From the NCBI GenBank assembly GCA_028277765.1, contig JANQFQ010000086.1:1-64000 (forward strand): 64,000 nucleotides of DNA. The letters are read 5' to 3'. The position numbers were made by a program, and so were the translations under genes. The DNA comes from Desulfobacterales bacterium. Lineage in GTDB: Bacteria > Desulfobacterota > Desulfobacteria > Desulfobacterales > SURF-7. Below are positions 22,748-33,509 of this stretch, in pieces (within the stretch, counting starts at the first letter, position 1; the number at the start of each line of letters is the position of its first letter). The notes under the pieces were generated by a model that saw only the letters and a list, made by a program, of their open reading frames with translations, ran no database searches and was not told the origin of the DNA.

Positions 22748-25165
22748 ATGAAACCAAGCTTTTATGGAACAATTATAATCACTATTATGCTTATCTCAGG
22801 CTGCGCTGGATTGAAAGTTCAAGATGAAAAACCTGGACAGGAAAGAGCGCTATCAGCTCCAAAACCGTTTCTCGGTTTTGCCTACAAGATTATTAATGAT
22901 CTCCCGGAAACAGGTTTCACGTTAAAAGCAACAAGTGGTGTTAAGGCTACCCATGTAATTTATAAATCACCGTCCTATAAAGCCGGCCTTTGTGATGATG
23001 ATATCATATTTCAGTTTGACGAGGCATTTTTTGATAGCAAGGTTCAGCCGGTTTATGAACATTTTAGGGAGCTTATGAATGCCCACAGTCCAGGGGACAG
23101 GGTAAACATCAAGGTCCTCCGAATGGAGAGTTCCTCTTCAGCTGAAGTTAATGGAAAGAAAGTGTCATGGGAGTTTGTTCCTGAGGATTATGAGGGGCTG
23201 GTCGAGGATTTAGAAACAGCAGGTACAATAGAAGCTTTTTCCCAAAAAAGATGGCTGGTAAAAGAACTGACCGTAAAGCTTGGAAAAAGAAAAGAAGAAG
23301 ACGTGTTTGAACCTTTGCCGGAAATCGAACAGACAGATCTTGGCCGTTTTATTTCATCAATCCAGAGAGAAGGCTCGATTCCGTGGAAACAGCATGTAGA
23401 TAAAGCTGTGGAAAAATACAGATTAAAAGAGCCATATAATGATTTAAGAAAACGGCTTAAGGAGATTGAAGATGAAAGTGACGGCCATCGTCTCCAAGCT
23501 ATAGCAGCGGTTCACAGGGATCCTTTTATATATGAAAAAATGGGTCGTGAATTCACTGACCGCCTGCTAAATACAGAAAGCAATAACCAGGGAAGCTTAT
23601 TCTCGGAAACAGGGATCACACAGGTTTTAACTGGGGACAGAATAAACATTAAACCTGTTGCTTTCTCCACGCTTTCCATGGATTCAGACCCAGAACAGTT
23701 TAAAAAATGGTTTGAAAATCAGCTATCTCTGCTCTCATCATACCTTGATAAGGCATATGCCTCTTTTTCTAAAAAAGAAAAAAGGTTTTTGCTCAAACAC
23801 CGGTTAAAACTGATGAACACGTTTGGTGATTTTACCTACATTGAATCCGGAGCAGATAAGGAAAGCTTTGTCATTATAAGAAAGATTATCAGCTTGGGAA
23901 GAGAAATAGATCAAGTCCGGCTCATTGAAGCTGTAAAATATACATTTGATTTTATACAAGAAACCGAGGATCAAGTTTTCGCGTGGATGGCGGCACACCC
24001 GAATACTATTTTAATGGAGACAACATGGGGAACGATTGGTTTTGGCTCAAGCGGACCTGACCGCTGGGACAATCTTGAGCTTAAGTTTATCTATGATCCT
24101 GGCGGGGATGATATATATGTATGCGGTGCTGGGACAGCAAAATCTTTTGATCAGCCGTTTTCGTGGATCATTGATATAAAAGGAGACGACAGATACATGT
24201 CAACCTCGAACGGCGCCCAAGGATGCGGCCGGCCTGGGATAGGGATCCTTGTTGACAGAAAAGGGAATGACAGCTATACGGCCAAGCGTGAAGCACAAGG
24301 GAGCGGTTTTTTCGGTGCAGGCATTCTGATTGATGAAAGCGGAGATGACACGTTTCGGGCGTCTGAGTTTTCACAGGGTTCTGGTATGTTCGGTATTGGG
24401 ATTCTAAAGGAATCAAAAGGTAATGACAGGTATGATGCCACAATCCTTTCACAGGGAGTCGGTTTTCCAAAGGGTATTGGGATTTTGATCGAACAGCAGG
24501 GTAATGACAAGGTCTATTGTTCAGGAAAAAAACCATCTTCATACAAAACAAACGGATTATTTGAGGGATGGTCACAGGGCTGCGGAAAAGGATTCCGTGG
24601 TTTAGCCAGCGGGGGGATTGGTGTGGTTGCCGACGGTAGCGGGCGCGATACATATGAGGCTGGAAATTTTTCCCAGGGAGGCGGCTATTACTTTGGCATG
24701 GGTATTTTTCGTGCTGCTGGAAACGAAAACGATTCCTATCTAGGGTCCCGTTATGCCCAGGGTTTTTCAGCGCATCAAGCAGCAGGTCTTTTTATAGAAG
24801 ATGGCGGCAGCGATTCTTATTTTACCAATATCGGTGTTATGGCAGGTGTGGCGTGGGACCAGAGCCTGTCCGTTTTTGTAGATGAAAAAGGTGATGATAT
24901 ATACAATGGCGGAACATTTTTCTCTCTTGGCTCAAGCGCCCATAATGGTATGGCCTTGTTTCTGGACAGGGCAGGGACAGATAGCTATCTTTTTGAAGAC
25001 AGTCCTGGAAAGGCCGGCCCAAACGATTATCATGGCGGTTCCAGCTTCAGTTTTTTTATAGATAAGGGACCGGAGAAGGATATCTATAACGGAAAAAAAG
25101 AAAAAAATAATGTTGAAATTCATAGGCCTGAACACGGGATATTTCGGGATGGAGATCCGCGATAG
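22748..25165 (+). CDS. lipoprotein with N-terminal PDZ-like domain and C-terminal glycine-rich repeats
   Basis: Lipobox ISGCAG; PDZ-like segment; repeated GxDxY...QGxGxxxxGIGILxDxxG from about 24101. Confidence 0.8.
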   Translation: MKPSFYGTIIITIMLISGCAGLKVQDEKPGQERALSAPKPFLGFAYKIINDLPETGFTLKATSGVKATHVIYKSPSYKAGLCDDDIIFQFDEAFFDSKVQPVYEHFRELMNAHSPGDRVNIKVLRMESSSSAEVNGKKVSWEFVPEDYEGLVEDLETAGTIEAFSQKRWLVKELTVKLGKRKEEDVFEPLPEIEQTDLGRFISSIQREGSIPWKQHVDKAVEKYRLKEPYNDLRKRLKEIEDESDGHRLQAIAAVHRDPFIYEKMGREFTDRLLNTESNNQGSLFSETGITQVLTGDRINIKPVAFSTLSMDSDPEQFKKWFENQLSLLSSYLDKAYASFSKKEKRFLLKHRLKLMNTFGDFTYIESGADKESFVIIRKIISLGREIDQVRLIEAVKYTFDFIQETEDQVFAWMAAHPNTILMETTWGTIGFGSSGPDRWDNLELKFIYDPGGDDIYVCGAGTAKSFDQPFSWIIDIKGDDRYMSTSNGAQGCGRPGIGILVDRKGNDSYTAKREAQGSGFFGAGILIDESGDDTFRASEFSQGSGMFGIGILKESKGNDRYDATILSQGVGFPKGIGILIEQQGNDKVYCSGKKPSSYKTNGLFEGWSQGCGKGFRGLASGGIGVVADGSGRDTYEAGNFSQGGGYYFGMGIFRAAGNENDSYLGSRYAQGFSAHQAAGLFIEDGGSDSYFTNIGVMAGVAWDQSLSVFVDEKGDDIYNGGTFFSLGSSAHNGMALFLDRAGTDSYLFEDSPGKAGPNDYHGGSSFSFFIDKGPEKDIYNGKKEKNNVEIHRPEHGIFRDGDPR
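24101..25080 (+). repeat. protein-level repeats (~35 aa period, roughly 8-10 units) in the lipoprotein
   Basis: GDDRYMSTSNGAQGCGRPGIGILVDRKGNDSYTAKREAQGSGFFGAGILIDESGDDTFRASEFSQGSGMFGIGILKESKGNDRY... Confidence 0.75.
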
Positions 25166-25190
25166 ATTTTTGCGTTATTAGGAGAAAAAT

Positions 25191-26723
25191 ATGTCTGATA
25201 AGAAAAACGGCAAAAAAGAATGGAAATCTGTTCTTGAGAATCTTGAAAAAAGAAAACGTTTTGCGAGCGACATGGGCGGGGAAAAAAAGCTGGCCAGCCA
25301 CAACACAGAGGGCCGCATGGACGCGCGTCAGCGGATTGAAGCACTGGTTGACAAAGAGAGCTTTGTAGAGCTGGGAACACTAGTGGGGGGAATAAAACGC
25401 GGATTACTGTCTCCAGTCCCTGCTGATGGAATTGTTTCTGGTATGGCTAAAATAGACAGCCGGCCGATACTGGTTGGAGCAGAAGATTTTACCTCAAAGG
25501 GGGGTTCTATAGGTCTTGGCGCTCATGCTAAACGGATGCGTCTAGCCAGCCTAGCGGCCCAGGAGAGGATTCCCCTTGTCATGCTCCTAGAGGGCGCGGG
25601 TGAGCGCACCACAAACGCGCTTGAGCGGTATCCTTATGCGCCGAACGACCTTCAGGCCCTTGCCTCACTTTCAGGTCTGGTTCCGACAGTTGCCGTTATC
25701 ATGGGTCCCTCAGCCGGACACGGCGCCCTTTCAGCTCTTCTGATGGATTTTATTGTCATGACAAAAGATGCCTCCATCTTTTCTGCAGGTCCGCCTCTAG
25801 TGGCAGCGGCTACCGGAGAACAGGTGACAAAGGAGGCGCTGGGCGGTGTAGATATCCATGTACGTGAAAGCGGTGTGGCGCATAACATGGCAGAAACGGA
25901 TAATGACGCCCTTAAAACAATACGCAGATATTTAAGCTATTTGCCGACAAACGCTTGGGAACGGCCACCAGTGGACGTACCTGCGAAAGATGGAAAACGC
26001 ACCCTTGACAATATACTCGACCTGATTCCAATAAACCCGGCAAAATCGTATGATGTAAAGATTCTTATTAAAATGCTCTCTGACACAGACAGCCTGTTTG
26101 AGATCCAGCCTTCTTTTGGAAAATCAATAATCACGGCTTTTGTCCGGATAGATGGACGGCCGGTCGCCATTGTTGCCAATCAGCCGTTGATAAAAGCAGG
26201 CACAATAGACAGTGATGCTGCGGATAAGACAGCACATTTTTTGGAGATCGCGAACGCGTTTCACCTACCGGTTGTCTTTCTTGCGGACAATCCGGGAATA
26301 ATGGCCGGCACAGAGGCTGAGCGGTCTGGCACTCTGCGTAGCGCTGCCAGGATGTATGCTGCCCAGGCCCGGTTGTGTTCACCTAAGCTCCATGTAACCA
26401 TTCGCAAGGCATATGGGTTTGGGAGTTCTATCATGGCCATGAACCCTTTTGATTACCAGACCATAACACTTGCATTTCCAGGCGCCACTCTTGGGGCTAT
26501 GCCTGCGGAAGGAGGAGGAACTGCTTCTGGTGTGGATTCTGGCACACAGGACGCATTGGATGCCGCTGAAATCAGCGGTCCGTGGGCAACAGCTGACACC
26601 ATGAGTTTTGACGAAGTGATTGATCCACGGGAACTCCGCAACTACCTTGTTTCAGCACTTGAGATAACAGCCGGCAGGGATACAAAAAAGGTTGAGCCGG
26701 TATCTGGTGGCATAAGGCCGTAG
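25191..26723 (+). CDS. acyl-CoA carboxylase carboxyltransferase subunit
   Basis: ARQRIEALVDKESFVELG, FSAGPPLVAAATGE, carboxyltransferase fold. Confidence 0.93.
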   Translation: MSDKKNGKKEWKSVLENLEKRKRFASDMGGEKKLASHNTEGRMDARQRIEALVDKESFVELGTLVGGIKRGLLSPVPADGIVSGMAKIDSRPILVGAEDFTSKGGSIGLGAHAKRMRLASLAAQERIPLVMLLEGAGERTTNALERYPYAPNDLQALASLSGLVPTVAVIMGPSAGHGALSALLMDFIVMTKDASIFSAGPPLVAAATGEQVTKEALGGVDIHVRESGVAHNMAETDNDALKTIRRYLSYLPTNAWERPPVDVPAKDGKRTLDNILDLIPINPAKSYDVKILIKMLSDTDSLFEIQPSFGKSIITAFVRIDGRPVAIVANQPLIKAGTIDSDAADKTAHFLEIANAFHLPVVFLADNPGIMAGTEAERSGTLRSAARMYAAQARLCSPKLHVTIRKAYGFGSSIMAMNPFDYQTITLAFPGATLGAMPAEGGGTASGVDSGTQDALDAAEISGPWATADTMSFDEVIDPRELRNYLVSALEITAGRDTKKVEPVSGGIRP

Positions 26724-26802
26724 ATAAGAAATTCGAAACACGAATCCCGCTAAAGACGGGACGAAAGCAGAAACAAATGAATCCCATAACCCACGCCCTT
26801 AA

Positions 26803-26931
26803 ATGTTTTTCTTTGCCTGGCGTGACGCGGTTTCCCCGCTTGAATATTTCTCTGTTAAGGCACATCTTGCACTTGTAAAGGCGTTAAGGGACAGGTTTGG
26901 AGCACCGGTTGAAAACGCGAATATTAAATAA
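26803..26931 (+). other. short coding-like ORF (42 aa), possible gene remnant
   Basis: MFFFAWRDAVSPLEYFSVKAHLALVKALRDRFGAPVENANIK*, not in track; no convincing RBS and in-frame stop directly upstream. Confidence 0.35.
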
Positions 26932-27101
26932 AGATAAAAATAACCGCATTTTAATTGAAATAAAGAAAAAAAAACGTATACTTAAGTTATATGTTCCGCA
27001 TGATAGCTTATAGTTTTTAAATATCTTCATTTTTACTGTCAAAGCATTCAATTTTTGAAAAACATGTATGGCCTGGATGTCATCGTCTCAAGGAGTGTAT
27101 T

Positions 27102-27557
27102 ATGGATGAATTAACTAAGTTTTTAGGTGTATCGGAACTGTTCAGAGATATATCTCAGAAGGACCTGGCTGAAATACAAAAGTTATTGATAGAAAAAAGA
27201 ATTCCAAAAGACAAAGAGGTTTTTAAAGCGGATGATCTGGGAGACAACCTTTATCTCCTCTATAAGGGGAAAGTTAAAATTTTAATTCCAGCGGAACTGC
27301 GGGGCAAAAAAGAGGAACTTGTAGACACCATACTGCCAGGAGAAATTTTCGGTGAATTTTCATTTATTGATGGCGGCCGCCGTTCAGCGTCAGCTATAAC
27401 CATTGAGGCGTGTGACGTCCTTGTTCTGTCACGGACAGATTTTGAACTGTTCAGTCAGGAAAAACCGTATATCGCCCTTGCCATGATGCATAATTTTTCA
27501 TGGATATTAACAGAGAAGTTGAGAAACACAAACCTGCTGTGGCGTAACGTTAAATAA
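27102..27557 (+). CDS. cyclic nucleotide-binding domain protein (no HTH)
   Basis: cNMP-binding fold (LGDNLYLLYKGKVKILI, LPGEIFGEFSFIDGGRRSASA). Confidence 0.88.
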   Translation: MDELTKFLGVSELFRDISQKDLAEIQKLLIEKRIPKDKEVFKADDLGDNLYLLYKGKVKILIPAELRGKKEELVDTILPGEIFGEFSFIDGGRRSASAITIEACDVLVLSRTDFELFSQEKPYIALAMMHNFSWILTEKLRNTNLLWRNVK

Positions 27558-27676
27558 AGAGCAACCTTTTCTAACGATGTTGTTTTTGGACAGACAACTT
27601 ATCGTCGTTGGTTGTTCATAGATTATTTATAGCAATTCTCTTTTTGACACCCAAACAGACCATCCAGGAGGGCAAA

Positions 27677-28579
27677 ATGGACAGGACCGTAACCGTAGTG
27701 GTTGATACGGCATTGTGCACCGGTTGTGGTCTTTGTGTTGATATCTGTCCTTCACAGACCCTTTCCATGCAGGATGAAAAAGCAGTTGTAACCGGGAACA
27801 GATCATTAAATTGTGGCCATTGTATGGCTGTTTGTCCAACGGAAGCCATACATGTCCGTGCCATTGATAAGACCACGGTTGATTTTAAAACATTAAATAT
27901 TGACGGCCGGTGGCTAGCCCATGGCGACACAGATACTCCCAGACTGGTGAAACTTATGCTTTCCAGGCGATCCTGCAGAAAATATAAAGAGACTCCCGTG
28001 GAAAGGACGATTCTTGAAGACCTGGTAAGAATCGGCATTACAGCTCCTTCTGGTACAAACAGCCAGAAGTGGACGTTTACTCTTGTTGAGAAAAGAGAAG
28101 CGGTTGTCTGTCTTGCTGAAGGAATCGGCAGTTTTTTTAAGAAGCTGAACAGAACCGCTGAAAAGAAATATGTCCGGTGGCTGTTAAAACTTGCTGGCAG
28201 GAGCGAGCTTGATTATTATTATAAAGATTATTATGAATCCGTTAAACAAGGGCTGGAGGAATGGGAAAAAAAGGGTAAAGACATCCTTTTTCACGGCGCT
28301 GTAGCGCTGATTATAGTTGGATCAAGACCAGGCGGGAGCTGTCCAAAAGAAGACGCTTTACTGGCCACCCAGAACATACTGTTGGCTGCCCATGCTCTAG
28401 GGCTTGGCACATGCCTTATCGGTTTTGCTGTTTCGGCTATGGAAAAAGATGATTCGATAAAAAAAATTGCGGGCATACCAATCGAAGAAGCCGTACACGC
28501 AGTTATCGCGCTCGGATATCCAGACGAAACATATGAACGGATTTCAGGAAGAAAAAAAGTGATTATACGATATTTCTGA
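27677..28579 (+). CDS. nitroreductase fused to N-terminal 2x[4Fe-4S] ferredoxin
   Basis: CTGCGLCVDICP / CGHCMAVCP then SRRSCRKYKETPV nitroreductase domain; start at ATG 27677. Confidence 0.92.
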   Translation: MDRTVTVVVDTALCTGCGLCVDICPSQTLSMQDEKAVVTGNRSLNCGHCMAVCPTEAIHVRAIDKTTVDFKTLNIDGRWLAHGDTDTPRLVKLMLSRRSCRKYKETPVERTILEDLVRIGITAPSGTNSQKWTFTLVEKREAVVCLAEGIGSFFKKLNRTAEKKYVRWLLKLAGRSELDYYYKDYYESVKQGLEEWEKKGKDILFHGAVALIIVGSRPGGSCPKEDALLATQNILLAAHALGLGTCLIGFAVSAMEKDDSIKKIAGIPIEEAVHAVIALGYPDETYERISGRKKVIIRYF

Positions 28580-28580
28580 A

Positions 28581-28742
28581 ATGAAAAAAGCCGGACAGTA
28601 TTCAACGATCATTTTTGGTAGTTTATTTCTTATTGTATGCATTTTAGGATATTTCAGGGGCTTGGCTACAGAAGACTGGCCGTCAGTTGAAGGTAAGATT
28701 ATAAATGTAACTCTTAAAAAGAAAAAATTTAGCTTTAATTAA
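28581..28742 (+). CDS. small membrane protein resembling a truncated DUF3592 N-terminus
   Basis: MKKAGQYSTIIFGSLFLIVCILGYFRGLATEDWPSVEGKIINVTLKKKKFSFN*; one TM then WPSVEGKI. Confidence 0.5.
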   Translation: MKKAGQYSTIIFGSLFLIVCILGYFRGLATEDWPSVEGKIINVTLKKKKFSFN

Positions 28743-28745
28743 ATA

Positions 28746-29468
28746 ATGGTTAACAGACTTCTTTCAATCAGTTTCCTTGTTTTTGTGGGTGTAAGTTCAT
28801 TTATCTTTTTTTTTGTTGCGCTTATGATATGGTTGTTAACCGTCTGGTTTGATAAAAAGCTGGTTGTGCTGCATCTTTTTTCATCCCTGTGGGCGTCGCT
28901 CTATTTATGGATCGTGCCTATCTGGTCTGTTTCTGTTATAGGACGGGAAAAGATAAAAAAAGGATCAACCTATGTTGCTGTGTCAAACCATCAGTCAGCC
29001 CTTGATATACTTGTTGTTTACAAGCTTTTTTTCCCATTTAAATGGGTTTCAAAGGCGGAAAATTTTAAAATACCGTTTATCGGCTGGAATATGGTGTTAA
29101 ACAGGTATATAAAACTTACACGGGGGAACAAGGAGAGCATAAAAAAAATGATGGAAGAAGCCGAAAACGCCCTGACAGAAGGGTGTTCCCTGTTTATGTT
29201 TCCGGAAGGGACCCGGTCGGCAACCGGTAAAATGAGGCCGTTTAAAACCGGGGCGTTCACCCTTGCAAAAAAGGCTGGCGTTTCGATTCTGCCGGTTGTT
29301 ATAAACGGCACAAAAGACGCTCTCCCCAAAAACAGGTTGATTTTTAACGGTAGACATAAAATAAGCATTAATGTTCTTGATGAAATACCTTATGATATGT
29401 TAAAAACATTTACCGAGGAACAGGCCGCAGAAATGACCCAAAAGAAAATATCAGAGAATCTTTATTAA
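28746..29468 (+). CDS. plsC: 1-acyl-sn-glycerol-3-phosphate acyltransferase
   Basis: SNHQSALDI (HX4D), FPEGTRSATG, VVINGTKD. Confidence 0.93.
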   Translation: MVNRLLSISFLVFVGVSSFIFFFVALMIWLLTVWFDKKLVVLHLFSSLWASLYLWIVPIWSVSVIGREKIKKGSTYVAVSNHQSALDILVVYKLFFPFKWVSKAENFKIPFIGWNMVLNRYIKLTRGNKESIKKMMEEAENALTEGCSLFMFPEGTRSATGKMRPFKTGAFTLAKKAGVSILPVVINGTKDALPKNRLIFNGRHKISINVLDEIPYDMLKTFTEEQAAEMTQKKISENLY

Positions 29469-29482
29469 AAACGGGGGGCCCA

Positions 29483-30958
29483 GTGTATAGTTCAATAAAA
29501 ACAACAACTTGTACCATTGTCGGCGTTTTTGTTTTTATCGCTGTCTTTTTTGCAGTGCCGCTTTTTTCTGCAGAAACTAATAAAAAAGTATACATCATCC
29601 CTGCTGAAAAAGAAGTGAATCCCCGCATGGCTGCTTATATAAAACGGTCGATCGATATTGCTGCAAAAGACAAAGACGCCATCATTATAATGGAGATAAA
29701 TACTTTTGGCGGCAGGGTAGATTCAGCGCTTAAGATTGTTGACACACTTTTAAGCGTACCCAAAGAACAGACCATCGCTTATGTTACTGAAAAGGCAATA
29801 TCAGCTGGAGCTTTGATCGCCCTCTCATGCGGTAGGTTGGTGATGGAGCATAACACAACCATCGGTGACTGCGCGCCCATTACCTATTCAAATGATGGTC
29901 CACAAATGCTTGGGGAAAAGTTCCAATCCCCTTTAAGAGCCAAGTTCCGGACACTTGCGAAACGAAACAGCTATCCTGAATTACTGGCAGAAGCGATGGT
30001 TTCTTTGGACATAGAGGTTCTTGAAATCAAGTATAAAGACAGATCCTTATATATGTCCGCAAAAGATTACGATGACTTAAAAAAAGAAGAAAAAGATAAA
30101 ATTGTATCAAAAAAGACGGTTGTTGAAAAAGGTGAGCTTCTAACAATGAATGATGTTGAGGCGAAAGATCTCGGATTTTCAAAGATGAGCGTTAAGAACA
30201 TTGATGAAATGATGGAAAAACTGGGTATTCAACAACCGGAACGGATTACTATTGAAGAGAACTGGTCTGAAGCGTTGGTACGGTTTATCGACGCTATTGC
30301 ACCACTTCTTTTGCTAATTGGCGTTGTGGCATTATACGCGGAGTTTAAAATTCCAGGTTTTGTAGGACCGGGTATTATAGGGATTATCTGCCTCACTATA
30401 GTGTTTATAAACCAGTATCTGGTGGGGCTTGCTGATTATACAGAGCTTCTTCTTATTGTCATTGGTATTATATGTATTGGGTTTGAACTCTTTGTTATAC
30501 CAGGATTCGGTATTGCCGGTATTGCCGGCATTATTTTCATCGCAGGGGGCATGATTCTTTCCTTCCAGAACTTTGTCATCCCAGACCCGTCATTTCCGTG
30601 GGAGATGGAACTTTTTAGGTATAATATAACTCTGGTTTTTGGGTCGTTTTTATTTGCTTTTCTTACCGGTCTTTTTCTGCTACGATATGTACTTCCAAAA
30701 ACAACACGGGTTGTTAGCGGCCCGTACCTGGACAATACGTTAGAAGACTCACATGCCGATTCTTTAGAAGCAAAAAGCGCTAATATTGGTGATATTGGAA
30801 CGGCCATGACATATTTACGACCATCTGGCAAAATGGATATTAATGGTGAAATATTTGATGTTGTTACAGAAGGAGATTTCCTGGAAAAAGGGACACCACT
30901 AATCATTACAGAAAAACGGGGTAATGTTCTCGTTGTTAAAAGGAAAAAGGAATCATGA
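29483..30958 (+). CDS. NfeD-family membrane protein with ClpP-like (SppA-type) domain
   Basis: MEINTFGGRVDSALKIVDTL, AISAGALIALSC, C-terminal TMs and NfeD OB-fold; GTG start. Confidence 0.92.
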   Translation: MYSSIKTTTCTIVGVFVFIAVFFAVPLFSAETNKKVYIIPAEKEVNPRMAAYIKRSIDIAAKDKDAIIIMEINTFGGRVDSALKIVDTLLSVPKEQTIAYVTEKAISAGALIALSCGRLVMEHNTTIGDCAPITYSNDGPQMLGEKFQSPLRAKFRTLAKRNSYPELLAEAMVSLDIEVLEIKYKDRSLYMSAKDYDDLKKEEKDKIVSKKTVVEKGELLTMNDVEAKDLGFSKMSVKNIDEMMEKLGIQQPERITIEENWSEALVRFIDAIAPLLLLIGVVALYAEFKIPGFVGPGIIGIICLTIVFINQYLVGLADYTELLLIVIGIICIGFELFVIPGFGIAGIAGIIFIAGGMILSFQNFVIPDPSFPWEMELFRYNITLVFGSFLFAFLTGLFLLRYVLPKTTRVVSGPYLDNTLEDSHADSLEAKSANIGDIGTAMTYLRPSGKMDINGEIFDVVTEGDFLEKGTPLIITEKRGNVLVVKRKKES

Positions 30959-31431
30959 ACAGCTTAATTTTCCCAATTCTACTTCAGATAGTTGGTGTTT
31001 TGGTGATTATTGCTGAAATTTTCATCCCATCAAGCGGACTTCTCGCTATCATGGCTATCGCAATTCTCGCCTATTCTCTTTTTATTGTGTTCAGCATATC
31101 GGTGAGTGCGGGCATGTTTATGGTTGTTGCGGATATTATTATCCTCCCTTTTTTGATTATTTTTGGATTAAAAATGCTTTCCAAGTCTCCAGCCACGCTA
31201 CGGGAGGAGCTTTCAAGCGAAGATGGTGTAACATCACAGTCTCCGGAACTTGAAAAATATCTTGGAAAAAACGGGGTGACGACTTCAGACCTGCGACCGT
31301 CTGGTACCGCGTTAATTGACGGTAAACGTATGGATGTTGTCAGTCGTGGTAATTATATAGATAAAGATACAAAGATCGTTGTCTGCTCAGTGACAGGAAA
31401 CCAGTTAGTGGTAAAGAAAACAACAGACTGA
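30955..31431 (+). CDS. short NfeD-family protein
   Basis: TM helices plus C-terminal OB-fold (DLRPSGTALIDGKRMDVVSRGNYIDKDTKIVV). Confidence 0.88.
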   Translation: MNSLIFPILLQIVGVLVIIAEIFIPSSGLLAIMAIAILAYSLFIVFSISVSAGMFMVVADIIILPFLIIFGLKMLSKSPATLREELSSEDGVTSQSPELEKYLGKNGVTTSDLRPSGTALIDGKRMDVVSRGNYIDKDTKIVVCSVTGNQLVVKKTTD

Positions 31432-31445
31432 TATAGGAGGTTATT

Positions 31446-32432
31446 ATGAATGCGGTTGTTACTTTTTTAATTATTGCGGCAGTAATTGCAGTTATTATTT
31501 TTCTTATTTTTGCTGGATCATTAATTTCATTGTGGATACAGGCTCTGGTATCTGGGGCCAGGGTGGGGCTGCTTAATATTATTTTTATGCGGTTTAGAAA
31601 AGTGCCCCCGAAACTGGTTGTTGAATCAAAAATCGCAGCTGTAAAGGCAGGTTTAGATATTTCAACAGACAGCTTGGAATCCCACTATCTTGCCGGCGGA
31701 AATGTTTCAAGGGTGGTGCAGGCGTTAATCGCAGCAGATAAGGCGAACATAGAGCTTGGGTTTAACCGTGCCGCAGCAATAGACCTAGCAGGGCGAGATG
31801 TCCTTGAAGCTGTTCAGATGAGTGTTAATCCAAAAGTTATTGAGACACCTATTGTCGCGGCTATGGCAAAAGACGGTATTCAGCTGAAAGCGGTCTCCAG
31901 GGTGACGGTTAGGGCAAATATTGACAGACTTGTCGGCGGTGCTGGAGAGGATACTGTTTTGGCGCGCGTCGGTGAAGGTATCGTCTCTACAATAGGTTCT
32001 TCAGACACCCATAAACAAGTCCTTGAAAACCCTGATTCTATTTCAAAAACAGTCCTTGAAAAAGGACTTGATTCCGGAACAGCCTATGAGATCCTTTCAA
32101 TCGATATCGCAGATGTGGATGTGGGAAAAAACATTGGTGCCGAGCTTGAAACCGATCGCGCAGAAGCGGACAAGAAAATCGCCCAGGCAAAAGCTGAAGA
32201 GAGACGTGCCATGGCTTTTGCAAGGGAGCAGGAAATGAAGGCCTTGGTTGAAGAGAAACAGGCACAGGTGGTTGAAGCTGAGGCACAGGTCCCGCTTGCA
32301 ATGGCAGATGCGTTTAAAAGCGGAAACCTAGGCATAATGGACTATTACAGGATGAAAAATATCGATGCTGACACTCAGATGAGGGATAAGATTGGTTCTT
32401 CGGATGATTCAGGACAACCAACACCAACCTAA
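31446..32432 (+). CDS. floA: flotillin-like protein FloA
   Basis: N-terminal TM, SPFH domain, [28 protein letters not shown]; follows nfeD genes. Confidence 0.95.
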   Translation: MNAVVTFLIIAAVIAVIIFLIFAGSLISLWIQALVSGARVGLLNIIFMRFRKVPPKLVVESKIAAVKAGLDISTDSLESHYLAGGNVSRVVQALIAADKANIELGFNRAAAIDLAGRDVLEAVQMSVNPKVIETPIVAAMAKDGIQLKAVSRVTVRANIDRLVGGAGEDTVLARVGEGIVSTIGSSDTHKQVLENPDSISKTVLEKGLDSGTAYEILSIDIADVDVGKNIGAELETDRAEADKKIAQAKAEERRAMAFAREQEMKALVEEKQAQVVEAEAQVPLAMADAFKSGNLGIMDYYRMKNIDADTQMRDKIGSSDDSGQPTPT

Positions 32433-32455
32433 TAAAAACGGTTAGGAATCATATT

Positions 32456-32956
32456 ATGGAAACTATCTTTGACTTATTCTTTCCTATTATTATCATATTG
32501 ATTGTTATTTTTAATATTATTAAAGCGATATTCCCTGGCCGGAAGGGAGATGGGAAAAAACCTTCCGGCTGGAAGCAGGCTTTTGAGGATATTGTTGAAC
32601 AGATACAAAAGGAGGTCAACCCTGATTATTCCAGTGCAGGTTCAGGAACAGAACAGCGGGAACATATGGTGCCTGAAGAAACGCCCCTGGAACCTAAACT
32701 ACAAACAGTTATGAAAACCAAGAAAAAAGTATCTTCTATAATGGAAGAGGAGCAGGAAACGCTGAAACATAGGAGATCTCGTGAAGAAGAAACTGAACGG
32801 AGAAAACAGGATCTAAAACGTAAGAAAGCGTTTTCCAAAGCGTCAGCTTTTGTTAAAACAGCACGGTTTTCAAAAAAACAATTGAGAGAAGCGGTTATCT
32901 GGGCTGAAATCCTGGCGCCGCCCATAGCCCTGCGGAAACCTAATGAAAGAATATAA
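32456..32956 (+). CDS. hypothetical membrane-anchored protein downstream of floA
   Basis: N-terminal TM plus charged coiled region. Confidence 0.6.
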   Translation: METIFDLFFPIIIILIVIFNIIKAIFPGRKGDGKKPSGWKQAFEDIVEQIQKEVNPDYSSAGSGTEQREHMVPEETPLEPKLQTVMKTKKKVSSIMEEEQETLKHRRSREEETERRKQDLKRKKAFSKASAFVKTARFSKKQLREAVIWAEILAPPIALRKPNERI

Positions 32957-32981
32957 AATGACATAATTTGTCATTTTTTTT
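32956..32981 (+). terminator. intrinsic terminator after nfeD-floA run
   Basis: AAATGACA...TGTCATTT hairpin followed by T-run. Confidence 0.7.
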
Positions 32982-33213
32982 ACCAGTTTTGTCAGAAAAA
33001 ACGCATTTTATTTTTTATGTGATTTACTAATCCTCTGAAATACCACAAAAATTAAAAACACTATATTTTGGTATGAATAATGCTTATAAATACTATATAT
33101 TGTGTTTGTATGCATGAGATCACGGTTTATAAAAGGAGGATTAAGAAGGATACAACTTTCAGGCAAAGGTTCATCTCTGTTGACATATGAACAACAATGA
33201 AAGGAGGTATCTC

Positions 33214-33399
33214 ATGGAAAAAGAACTGAAAAGACTAAATTTGAGGCTGTTTTATCTATTAAGGAGGATTTCTTTCAAGAATGAAAAAGACAGGGCTGAG
33301 GCAGCAGCGCTACAAATGGAATATGAAAAGCTTGCGGACAGTATGAGTGTTGAGCTTTTTGATCTGTTTGATTCAAAACGCTTTGAGCTTTTGTCATAA
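33214..33399 (+). CDS. small hypothetical protein (61 aa)
   Basis: AAAGGAGG upstream of ATG 33214; MEKELKRLNLRLFYLLRRIS... Confidence 0.6.
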   Translation: MEKELKRLNLRLFYLLRRISFKNEKDRAEAAALQMEYEKLADSMSVELFDLFDSKRFELLS

Positions 33400-33509
33400 A
33401 AAGCGGAAGATATCATCTTAGGATATTTTAAATAGGGCAAACATATCTGGACGGTTTTTAAGGACATAAGAAATACGTTACGCTTTTCTTTTTGCTCTCA
33501 CCCACCCTT

